Source of the DNA: Atopsyche davidsoni
Lineage: Eukaryota; Arthropoda; Insecta; Trichoptera; Hydrobiosidae
Direction of reading: 5' to 3'
Assembly: GCA_022113835.1 (NCBI GenBank)
Contig: JAILWY010000010.1
Coordinates: 6,969,501-7,033,500 of the forward strand
Length of the DNA stretch: 64,000 nucleotides
Below the pieces are notes generated by a model, which was not told the origin of the DNA, ran no database searches, and saw only the letters and a program-made list of their open reading frames with translations. How positions within the stretch are numbered: the stretch's first letter is position 1; each line of letters begins with the position of its first letter. The translations under genes and the position numbers were made by a program. Below, piece after piece: positions 1-11,622 of this stretch.

Positions 1-219
1 TGTTCAATCTAATTCTGCAAAATGAAGCATACTTTGTTGCAATAATTGCACAATACAGGACAGTAATTTACCAGCGAGAGTCGCTAAAATAACTTGTAAT
101 AATTAAACGCGAGATTACGCGTATAGAGCAGCACCTTGTGCGATCACGCTAAGGGCTTTTCTTCGATATGAGGCGGGCCGAGTGCTCGATATGTAGGTCA
201 ATTTATAATGGCAAGGTTG

Positions 220-680
220 CTTGTCGCATTTATCACTGCACGCCGAGTGCGCTCGCTGGAGGCGGCGCAGAGGGAGTCCTCCGCGGAACGGGCACGGGGC
301 GGAAAGCCATCGGAAGTCGTTAGAAAAGCTATTTCGATTTGTTTTGTTTGCGTTGTTTGGTTTATTTGGACGGCGTTGGGGGGGGAGCGGTCCATCCACA
401 GAAGCTGGCAGGTGGCGAGATAGCCAGCGGGACGCGCGGACACAAATAGAATCAGAGTTATTCGGAAAACTAGGTGACCTACTAATCTTGAACCAATTTC
501 TTGGGTTCAGGAATAGCGCCGTATAAACACGCTCAGCACCTCGAGCGTTGGCTTATTTAGATTTTCGGCGGGCATGCGATGTGCCGGGCTGGGCGGGGAA
601 GTGCAGCAGCTCTCGCGGCTCGGACCTTATCGCCGCTGGCCGGCGCGAAGCACAGCGGGCCGGGCGATTTGCTTATCTGC
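220..680. promoter_or_regulatory. Pair of GC-rich patches (about 240-440 and 540-680)
   Basis: CpG-rich sequence in otherwise AT-rich DNA. Several overlapping short open frames on both strands show no domain. There is no splice or promoter motif that I would assign. Confidence 0.3.
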
Positions 681-1384
681 CTGGGATATTATTGCACAAT
701 ATTGTATTTTGTCTTGTACGTATCGATAGGCTAAAACGTCGAACGAGTACGTGTAGTGGTATAAAGTACATACTTAAATTAGCCACGATTTGCCACACTG
801 ACAGATAATAATAACATTCACGCTTAAAAATGCACACGATTTAAAAAATAATATAAGGATTTTAAAACGTAATAAAATCAACATGCGTTTTTTTTTCTTT
901 CATCAATATTACAAATTCATTCACAATGGTTGTTTAACATAAATAATATATACAAAGCTATTTTTTAATTTATTCTGAATTGCTATTTATTTTGTCACTG
1001 AAAGATCTGATTACGCAAGCTGAAAAATGCCAATAAAAATATAAAAAAAAGCAGCTATTACCGGTTAATTGTTAATAGCTCTAACTCCGCCTGCTAAAGT
1101 TAAATGTCGCTACAATGAAGCGTGCTGGCTTTGTGAACGTTGGAGGTCTCTCGGGCGGCGGAATAATCATTATTACAAATACGCATTTTTATTAACTCAC
1201 CGCCAGTCGCTTTAGAGTCAGATATTTTTAAAACGCTACCAACCACATGACATCCGATAAAAATAAATTTGATACCCTCTAGAAATGCAAGTTTTTCGTT
1301 TGAAAGCTTTACTCAAATTAGTAATGGTTTTCATTGATTCCATTTTGAGTACTTGTAATATTCCGATGCGTGAATGTTTGAAGG

Positions 1385-1452
1385 GTTTCGAGTGGATGCA
1401 GGAGATCGGAGCGGCGCGGCGCGGCTCGCGCGATTGATTTTCACGAGTGCAG
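1385..1452 (+). promoter_or_regulatory. GC-rich segment ending at consensus splice donor (possible non-coding first exon)
   Basis: CpG-rich sequence from about 1400 ends at GTGCAG|GTAAGT (intron from 1453), a textbook donor. GC-rich sequence continues to about 1545. No start codon with a recognisable product precedes it. It may be a 5' untranslated exon or a long non-coding RNA exon; a chance donor is possible. Confidence 0.3.
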
Positions 1453-1545
1453 GTAAGTGTGCCAAGGCTGCCTCGGGCCGCGGCGCGTGCTTGCAACCGC
1501 GGCCCGTAGCGCCCGCCCGCCCCAGCATCAGGTGGGATCTCCTCG

Positions 1546-4500
1546 AATCTGCTGCACTTCGCGTGCAAGCGATGTCTTATGCCATGCTCAGTACAATAAA
1601 CGACAATTATGTTAATATATAAATATGAAACTAGGTACAAAATAGCGACGGTGTTACTTATTATTGTTTATAATATAAATATTGTCTTCATATAAATTAT
1701 GGAATCACGTGAATATTCCAACTCTCTTACACATGTAATTACTTCCACAACGTTTCGGTTTGTGCAGTTTAATAAAAGTTATGATGATAGCAAGTATACG
1801 TTAATCTTATTAAATATAGTCTCCTACGTATTTTTTTATATAATATTTAGCCTCATTTGATATCCATAGACATGCATAGCAATTTTGCCCCCGCCTGGTC
1901 TTTGAATAAATAATCTTTTTCAAGGAGTTTCATTGACCAGCCAGCAATCATAAATATAAATTACTTACAATTTTCTAAGTAAGAATTATGTTTTTTTTTT
2001 ACCCTATTTGAATTATAATGGACTAAAACAAACTTGGTTAGTACTAAATCTAGCATACAAGTTAAAACTGGATAAATTTTCAAGTGATAATGATATCTAC
2101 AGGATGTATGTACTCTCTGATATTGCGATCTCCAAGTTGATTAAAATTAATTTCCTTAATAAATTTTCTAACGAAGACTTGATAGTATTTATAAAATAAT
2201 ATGAAGACATTTATATTTTAATGCAATGTTAGCCAAATGAAACATATTTAAATACATTAGTGAAAACATTAAATTAAATATTAATATTACTCTATCTATA
2301 TAAACAGTGAAATATGATATAGTAAATATATCATAAAACATGCATTAGAAATAAAACAATACAAGAACATAAGTGTTTCTTGCACTGTTTATTTTATTAT
2401 TCAATATAACATTTATTATATTATTCTCATCAAAGTTTAGTATTATATAATCTTAATAAATATATAAAAAAGAGCAGAGCCTACTCAACGAAACGCCAAC
2501 ATATGGGGCATTATACTTTCATTCGATGCGGATATATATCGTAAATACCTGGATTATTATATATTTTTTAAAAGGATGATGATTTCTAACGGTGTGTTGA
2601 AGATTAAATTTGTAATAAATATAAAAGAAAGATACAGCTTTGTTTACATATAAAGTTTTAACAAACATACAAAAAGGGATTATACAAAATGTATATTGAA
2701 TACAGTATTTTTAATATTAAATTCGCGAAATAAAAACTTGCATAATTTTGTATTTACGAAATCATTATATTTTCGGCCATAGATACAAACAATAACTTGC
2801 TTGATCCACACTATTAGACATTGTGATCCGAATTGCGTATGCATTTAATATAAATGACACAAAACAAATAGATTAGTACACAATATAACATTTGAATCAT
2901 CACAATTAAATGTTATAAATATTACTCAATTCATGCAAATGTTTTCATTTCATAACATATCAAAGAGTAGTAAGCGATTTAAAATCATTCACAAGTAAAA
3001 TTTATTGTTAAAATATATCGCGTAAGAATTACTGACCTGTATTAATGCATAGTAAAAACAACATTGAAGCGTTAGCTTGTTTTATAAATAATAATGAAGT
3101 GAAAATCCATACATGTAAATCTGACTGACTGATAAATGTAGAAAACAAACGTCGTTTAATTAGATGCTTAACAAATCGCACGCGTGGAACGTTATACGTG
3201 GAACTAATTAATATTTTAATATACAAGTACACTTGGATAAATTTTCTTAGAAACATGAATGATTTGAAACAGTATGGAAATTAACATAATTTGTAAAACA
3301 GGCAAATTTTATTGTATAAGGTGGATTTGGTTCGCATTGAGTCGCAGGATATGAAGTTGAGCTTCTCTGGCCAGTTGGTTAACGCCTTTAGTCAAAGCCA
3401 AGCCGAGAGATCTTTTTTGCCGCGACTCTCGAAATATTCTGTTGGGAAACTAGCAAGCGAAAATGAAATCGTCGGTACATTATTTGGATTTCGCTGCTGT
3501 GGCGTATAATATTGCCAGTTTAATATGCAAAATTGCCAGATCATTGAAATAATTTTAGAATTTCTCCTTAGAACGAGAGAACTAACTACTGTAGAACAAA
3601 CTAGTCAATTGCAGTAAAAGAGGACGACAATCAAAAGATTAGACTAAAAAACAATTAAACGAATTAAAGGTAAAAATCGGCTGATTTTTTTCTACTTCAC
3701 CAATGAAAGATTAATCAGCATTTTATTTGATTTCATATTGTCACGTATATTGAATTTTAGTCTTAAACAAAATTTTAATATCTTAAGTTCAAAATTAATA
3801 TACTCGTGTTTTTAGGTAATTTCAATTAATTTGTTATTATCATTCGCATTATAAAAATACGCATAAACATCGCACCATTTAACAATTTTTTTATTATTAT
3901 CGGGCGGTTAGTTATATTATGATTTATAAAAAAAGAAAGTGTTTATTTGTTTTGTTTTGGTCAGTTGCATTTTAGATCAACCAAAAAAGGAATCTCAGTC
4001 ACAAAAAAGCTGTGGTCGTAAGAGAAAAAGATTAGTAGTTTGTGAAATCGATTTGTTTATATACGAGATATTTCCGAAAATGTATATTGCGATAAAAAGA
4101 CCAGAGGGTGAAACCTTTTCTAAAATCCTGATACTTAAAATGTTAAAGAAACAGAAAAACATGTATAATTCCGAATAACAGATTAGTATTGTACAGAATC
4201 AAAATATATATTATATAGTTATTACAATACTAGCATAATGTTTCATGTAAATTCCAAATAAAATTGGTAGCGTTAAATTATTATTTTATCCGTCTTCAGA
4301 GTCAGTATCTAGAGAATTTTCGTACTTTGTTTTTTTTTTATTAATTTAATTATTCATGGGAAAAATATTTTTGTAGCGTCACTTCAAGATGTAAACTAAG
4401 TAAACGTAAAATTATTAAAAGGTAATAAATATATTTAACATTTCAATATGAGCATTTCTATATAAAACTGAGTAGCATTTCTACTGGCTACATTAGAATT

Positions 4501-6391
4501 TTTAAAGAAGCCACCGGGCAAGTCACAAGGTTGTAGTTGTATCATTTAGTATAACATTAATTCCTTTAGAATGCTTGTGTAGTAAGCGAGGAGTCTACTC
4601 TGTCGCCAGTTATGAAATTAATCAATACAGTTGAAAGCGGTGAAGGTCACACCAATCGATATTTTCTCGGAACTTTTCTACCAACAGCTGCACTTGCATT
4701 CTCATAACAAATTCAAAGGTTTTATACGGGTGAAAATTGAGACATCTTTTGTACTTCCCATTAAACGTCATTTATATTTTGAAACTGTCTTTCTCCAAAT
4801 TATTGATGATGTGCAGACATTTACTCAGAACTGCAGAGTGGGAGCTCGTGGCAGATGAAATTTCACGGATAAAGAAGTTTTGATAATTATTTTGTTTCAT
4901 TGAATACATCAATAGAAACAAAGAGTCTTGGCCTCTTACTCGCCGAAAGCAAGATTGACTTATATTCTTCTATTAGAGAATCTTCTTTAATTGTCCGGTA
5001 CTGAACGTACTATTTATATTTATATATATATATTTATGAATTAGAAAGAGCAGGGATGTGGCATTGGTACACAAATAACCAACACCGCCGCCAATATATT
5101 AAATTCTTATATGTTTGACTCCAATTCGGTCTGTGTTCCTAGAACCCTAAAATATTTTCGGTTCCGTCTCCAATCGGCAGCCTCGGTGGTACATATATAA
5201 ATTTTTAAAGGTTCATTGATTTATTTGACGGGACCACTGAGAAATTACATATCCATAATTAAATAAAATAAAACATAAGAGAATTTTAGAAAAAGTTTAA
5301 GCTTAACGGCGTGTGCTCTGAACGATGATTTGAAATAGTATTTTTGTAGAGTGTCCTTTATTTTCGGATATTTTTTATTCTTTACAGGGGTGGCACGAGC
5401 GGCACGAGCGGCACGCGCGGTATTGTTTGTGTGAGGCTAAAATTATCCCGTCCCAGAATAAACCAAAAGCAAATTTTAAGCAAAATCAACACAACAGGGA
5501 ATAAATAATATTGAAGCTGCTTATCACAGTATATTTATGAATATGCATTAATTACGCATAAAATATATCACCACTTTAGGTATGTAGCGCTATTGACCTA
5601 CATTATAAAAAAATAATGCAATGGTAGTCCAGAGATAAATAAAAAAAACAAATTGTTGATTTGTGTCTTTTGCTCATAAAATTAAGCAAATAACTGTTTG
5701 ACTTAAATTACGAGTACCAAATTTTTCTTTGCATAAACTAATCCGTAATTTAATTTAAAAAAAAAACCTTTGAACCAAAATTTAGTATATAAAACTAACA
5801 AAATAGTAATACTATTTATGGCTTCTCATTTATCTTATCTCGTCATTTCCATTTTTCTTTAGATATTTAGATATGACCTTTTTTATTGCTAGGGATGGAA
5901 TCTGGGTGTGCAGTTTCGTTGACTGTGCCCTTAACATCCATAATATTTTGCATCAACTTATCAGAACCGTGTTCATTAGTGGCGTAAGTTTACCACAAAT
6001 ATCTCACTCTTATACCGAAATATTTTTGCATATAATTCAGGAAAAACAAAAAATAAGCTTTATTAATGCGACTGGGGCGTAAGTGCGTGCCACTGGCCTG
6101 GAACCAACGGAGTTGTTCCTAAGATAGTATAATGGAAAATAGGTCTATTGTGAATAGGTTAGGTTAGGTTGCTTTATTCTATTTTCATATTTGGTTGTCG
6201 ATCTAAACAATAGATGAGTCCGATGGACATGACAGATAGGCTAATTTTTTAACATCATAATTATTTATGCTTTTGTGTATAGTAAGTGTTATTATTAAAA
6301 GATTTTCCAAGTAAAACGAAGTATGTTTGACGCTCCGGCAGGTTTATTTCGACCATTTTTTTATTGTTCCACATTAATAATCTAGCTACTG
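1546..6391. other. AT-rich non-coding stretch
   Basis: No recognisable gene. It holds poly-A/T runs, a small GC pocket with GGCACGAGC repeats near 5400, the TTAGG tract at 6155 and only short unconvincing open frames. Confidence 0.5.
6155..6170 (+). repeat. Short interstitial TTAGG-type tract
   Basis: TAGGTTAGGTTAGGTT: three units of the canonical insect telomere motif. It is too short to imply a former chromosome end. Confidence 0.85.
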
Positions 6392-6545
6392 AAGCCCTCT
6401 AAACACGTAGCAACAAATCGCTCCACCAACTTGCAGCTAGCCAATAGCGTCCTATATTTAAAAACCATAAAAAAAACACCCAAAATAAAGGAACGCATTT
6501 GTATATAGCGTTGGTGGCTAGCGTTTTATTGCTACGTGTGCTTAA
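6392..6545. mobile_element. Fold-back MITE, copy 1
   Basis: The ends are inverted repeats: CACGTAGCAACAAATCGCTC near the left pairs with GTTTTATTGCTACGTG at the right, and CACCAAC pairs with GTTGGTG. The centre contains ACCATAAAAAAAACACCCAA and AAATAAAGGAACGC, shared with the other three copies. There is no coding capacity. Confidence 0.75.
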
Positions 6546-6689
6546 CAGTTCAATATTGCCAGAGACTGCGAAATAAACTACTATGTTCTGAATTTTGTTT
6601 ATTTGTGGCAGTTTTTTGTATAGATTGGGGGATACAGTTGATGCATTCGTAATTTTATTGTCGGATGGTAAACTGCAGTCCAACGCTAG

Positions 6690-7130
6690 CGAGGCTGCAT
6701 TCCGATCGCGAGCGCCGCGGTGCGTTCCGGGCCCCGCCCGAGCGAGCTGGTGAACGAGCGAGGATTCGCAGCAGCGGGCGGGTTGCTTGAGACAAAAAAG
6801 ACAACGAATGCAACAGCGGCTTCGTCGAAACGTCGAATCTGTTTGATCGGGTGGGCCGCGGGTCGCGCGAGAGCGGGTCGGACGGGCGGTCTCGCTCGCA
6901 CGGCCGAAAGTGGGTCAGCGGCTTCGGCGTGACGTAACCCGTCACGGGCTCATGCGCGCTCAATTTCGGCAGTTCTCACAAAACCGGCGCGCGCACTCGC
7001 ACACCGCCGCACCAGTGTCACAACAAGCGGCACCCCGCGCTGCCAAACTACCTCACCGCCGGCCCTGCCGCCGCCGGGGCGCTCAAGCCCACGCCACCAG
7101 CCCGACACCCAGCATGCATTACTCCCGGAC
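6690..7130. promoter_or_regulatory. CpG-rich island with palindromic CRE-like site
   Basis: About 440 bp of CpG-rich DNA in AT-rich flanks. It contains the inverted repeat CGTGACG-5 nt-CGTCACG (6928-6946), which includes TGACGTAA, a CREB/ATF-like core. Overlapping open frames on both strands have no recognisable domain. It is probably a promoter, first exon or enhancer. Confidence 0.4.
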
Positions 7131-7169
7131 AAACTCACCGGTCACATTACCTATCGATAAGAAGTAAGG

Positions 7170-8713
7170 CATACAATTTCAGCATTCATTAAAATATAAT
7201 TTTAAAATCATATCAGCAGTTAGGGTATTCAAAGCGCACAAAGCGCGATAGCCGTGCCGAGTGTCCAGTGCAGGAACAAGAGAATACAATGCCAACAATC
7301 AATTGATTAGCGATACAGTCGACAGAAATTCGATAATGCAACTAACTTGAAGCACTGAGCTTATCTGATGTAACACTACCTCTAATATACTTCAAAGCTC
7401 CGCATTGTGGAGTATAAGAATAATGAATTTAATTTATTTCAAGACAAACGCTTTATCAGCAGAGTGTTGACTTACAAAGCATATATCGGATTATAATTTA
7501 ATTGTATCGTTTTGAGCGCGGCACCAACAAGCAGTGTCATATATCGCTGAGACCGCAGTTATAAATAGAAATTTACTACAGAGGTGTAGAGTAGCAGTAA
7601 TGCAACTCATAATTGAGTATTTTAATTAAAACTATAACTTTAATTAATACCCTATTTTTGAGTACTTCTCAGTTGAGACAACTGAAAGTATCAAGGATTC
7701 ACAAAGCCTTTTGTTCGATTAAAATCAGGAAAAGCACTCACTCAGATTTTTTTCAAGATTTCCCAAATAAGACTTAGAAAGCTATCCAAATAAACATCGT
7801 TAGTAAACTTTATCCGCTGTCCTCTCTGTTAATTATAGCAATATCAGGAATTATACTTTTAGTACAGTAGTATAAACATATAATTTTAAAAACGAAGGCG
7901 TACATTAAAAGTTAAAATAAAGTGATGACGTTACCATGACAGGGTGCGGTACACGCGGCCGGCAAACATATCGAAACCGACTGCCGCGTCGACGAGCGTA
8001 GGCCTAGGAAAATGTGTAAGGATTTCTACACCGGGAACGCAAGATATTCGGCGTAGATATACGACGAGCGAAAACTATTGAAATAGTGTAGCGGCCTGGC
8101 CATTGCGACACCGGGAGCTCGCAGCCAACTCCGAGCGATCCTTGTTGACCCATAAGCCTGGCCCATCATCACTGCCGAAAAACCGTTAAAAATAAATGCA
8201 ATGTACAGTGCTGCGTGCAGCTCACGCCGGCAAGTCTTAGCGTAGCATATAATGGGTTGAAAGTGTGGTGGTCAGAGCTTAGGACTTCAATCTAAAAGGT
8301 TTGATATAGAGATTAATAATACTGTTCATAAAAATAATTTTCTTTATAATTAAATACTCGTCAGCATTATGTAAATAAACTAAAAATAAATAAATCACGA
8401 TTTTGTTTGTAATAAATAAGTGACATTTCAATGACGGGCGTAGATTCGAATTAAAGCTCTTTAGATTTTTTTTAAAAGAGTAGATAATTGGTTACAGTAG
8501 GTCTCAGCTTATATCAACAGTAGGAATATTATATAAACAATAATATTTATCATAGAAGAATGCACAAAATAAACTGAATATTAAATATTCCAAGCATCCT
8601 GCTAACTAAAACTTTCGTAATTATATTCGAGGGGAAAATCCTCCTGAAAAGATGGGAAAATAATAAGCGCTTCCGCCAGAAGCAGAAGTTGTGAAATTCA
8701 ATTACTACATAAA
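7170..8713. other. Non-coding stretch between the 6.9-kb island and the 8.7-kb exon candidate
   Basis: Mostly AT-rich with a CpG-enriched patch at 7940-8240. No recognisable gene or repeat. Confidence 0.45.
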
Positions 8714-8899
8714 ATGCAGTTCTCTTGCCGAGTTATTTCTATACGGGCGATGCCGACCTATAACCTATCGCCCGAAGGCATGACCTTCTATGCTGCTCCG
8801 TACTACCCTTTCCGTGCAGCTCAAAGGGAGCTTCTACACTCATACCGGCATAGTCGTAATTTGGTCTACAACAGGGAATTCAACAACACCCTGTTGAAA
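8714..8899 (+). CDS. Candidate coding exon, unidentified protein, ending in a consensus splice donor
   Basis: An open frame of 62 codons runs from ATG at 8714 to a phase-0 donor (TTGAAA|GTAAGT, intron from 8900). The sequence is about 50% GC with balanced codons, in contrast to the flanking AT-rich DNA. The peptide is rich in Tyr and Arg (for example MTFYAAPYYPF, then ELLHSYRHSR and NREFNNTLLK). It may instead be an internal exon starting at 8720, because ...AAATGCAG at 8712-8719 could be an acceptor, though its pyrimidine tract is poor. I recognise no domain. If real, it is an alternative first or short exon of a plus-strand gene whose other exons are not visible here. The donor and composition are seen; coding status is inference. 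Confidence 0.4.
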
Positions 8900-9214
8900 G
8901 TAAGTGCAGCATTGGAATTTTCCGATATAAATAGTAGTATTTAGCTATAACAAACATTACTGAGTTAATTTTTACTCATTACCATTTTATTATAACTAGA
9001 AAATATAGGATTTTGGGGCTTTCTTGGAGTGACAGTTGATTTTTCTCATATAATTATAAAAGTATCTGAGCTTTAATTAAATAATTGTACGTGGTCACGG
9101 TGATGGTGTGTCGGTCTGTTGGGACCAAGACTTATAAAATCAAATCAGTTAAAATAATAATTTCACACTTGACGTCGGTATTTTACAAATGTATCATAAT
9201 ACACATGAGTAGGG

Positions 9215-9288
9215 TGTGAATGAGTAAATACTGAATATTACAAATTATATAAAATCATTTGTAATATTCAAATATCATCACATTCACA
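9215..9288. repeat. Two-part hairpin, precursor-like
   Basis: The inner stem GAATATTACAAAT (9233-9245) pairs perfectly with ATTTGTAATATTC (9257-9269) across an 11-nt loop. An outer stem (9215-9222 with 9281-9288) closes around an internal loop of about ten bases per side. Total about 74 nt, the size of a small-RNA precursor, but I recognise no known miRNA. Confidence 0.55.
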
Positions 9289-10723
9289 TGGTAGTTCAAA
9301 TGCCGAGTTTGACCCATATATGACTGGAGAAATACATAATCCCAGCACAAGTTTTGATTGACAAAGTAGGACTAAGGTTAAATTGTAGCACAATATAGCC
9401 TGAAAGTATACTGAAAAATATATGTTGCTGTCGGTTGAAAGTGCTTTGATTAGTCATTGAAAAATAATGGTTATTCACAAAATAAAATTATACCATTTCA
9501 TGTATCAGATTGTATGGATGTGTATATTGACATCTTGCCAAAGGTAGAGCAAAATTGCTTAATATTGCAAAATAATTTTAATATCTCACTCAAATTAAAT
9601 TGTGAGTGTAAATATATATTTTTATTAATTGTATATAAAATCGTTTTCAAAATAAATTCAAATACTTAATTCCGAGAATAATTGCGGTATCCATGTTAAA
9701 TACATAACGTTTAATACAAACTTTTCAGATAATACTGTTTTTAATTGTTTTCAATCTTAGAAATAATTTTTATTAAGGTATGTTTAGAAAGGAACACGAA
9801 AATACAAAGATTTAAAAAATCCCCATCCCGCAGGGATTCCATCAAAATTATTTATTATTAATCAATCGGTGACTCGCGAGGGCCTCAAATTTAACTTTAT
9901 GATAAAGGTCTTATCAAACACGGATCTGTGTGTAATCCACGCAGGAGGCAACAAAACATACGTATAAAACAGATCAAGCAAGCACAGATGACGCGCGATT
10001 GAAAAGCGAAAGTATTTTTGACGAAATCGCCGAGCTGGGCCGCTGGAAGAGCCGCTCCAGTCCAGTCTCTGCTCTGACCGAGCCGGCCCTGGCACGACTA
10101 GGCTCTCCCCTGACCTGCTGAATAATTCCTTTGTGCAAAGCATATTACCTGTCCGTACACGCTATATGCCCTTTGTTATTACCCATGCGGTTAATGTCTA
10201 TTAGATATTCGGTAATTTAATATTCTCTCAGGGTAACGGACGTGCATCGACGTATGGCCAACTCGGCAAACGATGACCTGGCAAATTAATCCCTTTGTTC
10301 AGGGTGTGTACGGTGTAATGCCCATTAAGTGGTTGTTAATAGAGCAATCGATCGAAATTGCAATAATACGCCGCTTACACGGCTACCTTACAGTGCTGAG
10401 CAACTTACCAGCACATCGAAGGATTTGGTAAACTTACGATTAAATTTGTTATCAGGTAACAAACAATTAAAAAAAAAAAATCACCCCGTCTAATATTTCG
10501 AAACAATTTGAAAATATTGAACGACCGGGCATGTGAGCATTGAGAAACAACAATGATTGAGTAATTCTGTATTTTCAGGTATTATTAGTATTTAATTACT
10601 CACCCGGTTGCGGTCTTCTATTTACATATATCCAGAGGGCATTTTTATATAAATGTTGTAAAATTGAAATGGTTTTCCAATACGAAATTAATACTAGCCA
10701 CCATTAAACACAAAAATAAAAAT

Positions 10724-10759
10724 ACAAAAAGCCTCTTTAAATATATAGAGGCTTTTTGT
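10724..10759. repeat. Perfect 13-bp hairpin
   Basis: ACAAAAAGCCTCT pairs with AGAGGCTTTTTGT across a 10-nt AT loop. It could be a small RNA stem, a transcription-pausing structure or a decayed inverted-repeat element. Confidence 0.85.
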
Positions 10760-11464
10760 TATTTCCAACCTTATCGGTAGCATGTCTATTATATATGTGA
10801 AAACATTATTTATACAAATGTAAAAAGTTAAAGGTTACAAATACATATAGAAAACCATATTTCTACTGCGCAGAAAATTTTATTTCCTTCCCCTTTTAAA
10901 TAAATAAAATACAAGCTGTGCCCTAGTTCCAACATCAATTGCCGTCAGATTCAATCATAGCATAACATTTCTTCTACATATATATATTTAACTGGCTTGT
11001 AAATATTTAAACGTCATATATTGTGAATTTTCTAATATACAGAACAATACTACCGTCTTCATCAGTTACATTAGATATTTACATGCAGTATAAGTTCAAA
11101 TGTAATAAACTAGATATTTTTATAGTTTTCTGTTTTTTTTTTGTCAAATGACGAGATATTCTCAGACGTGAAAACAGAAAAAAATCGCATGTACTTAAGG
11201 TTATGATGCAACGGTCGCTCAAATATCTATATAAGTTAAACATATGTAACTTTATTTCATGACATATTAATGTCCGTAGATATAAAAAATATGTTTTTCT
11301 TTGACTCCTCGTGTTGTGCTGGAGACACATAGATAGGGTTTTACACATTGGATAAATGCCAGTGACCTATAAATATGCGTTTAAAAAACATATACATTAT
11401 GATAAAAAGGAAAGTAGATAGTAGTAAAAAGAACACAATAAAATGGCAAAGTAATTAACACTAA

Positions 11465-11622
11465 TAAAGCCGTCTACACACGCAGCGACAAAACGTGCAA
11501 CTGATTTGCTATCAGCCAATAGCGCTCCTTTATTTTGGATGTTTTTTTTATGGTTTTGCTTGAGTAAACAACGCAAAAGATTGGTTAATTTCAAGTTGTG
11601 TAGCGACATGTAGAAGGATTTA
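11465..11622. mobile_element. Fold-back MITE, copy 2
   Basis: It begins AAAGCCGTCTACACACGCAG and ends ...GTGTAGCGACATGTAGAAGG. The centre (CTCCTTTATTTTGGATGTTT, then TTTATGGTTTTGC) is the reverse complement of the copy-1 centre, so this copy lies in the opposite orientation. The arms are more eroded than in copy 4. Confidence 0.72.

Noticed and set aside
6155..6170. Telomere fusion or subtelomeric origin suggested by TTAGG units
   Set aside because: Only three units, with no telomeric retrotransposon nearby; short TTAGG tracts are common by chance.
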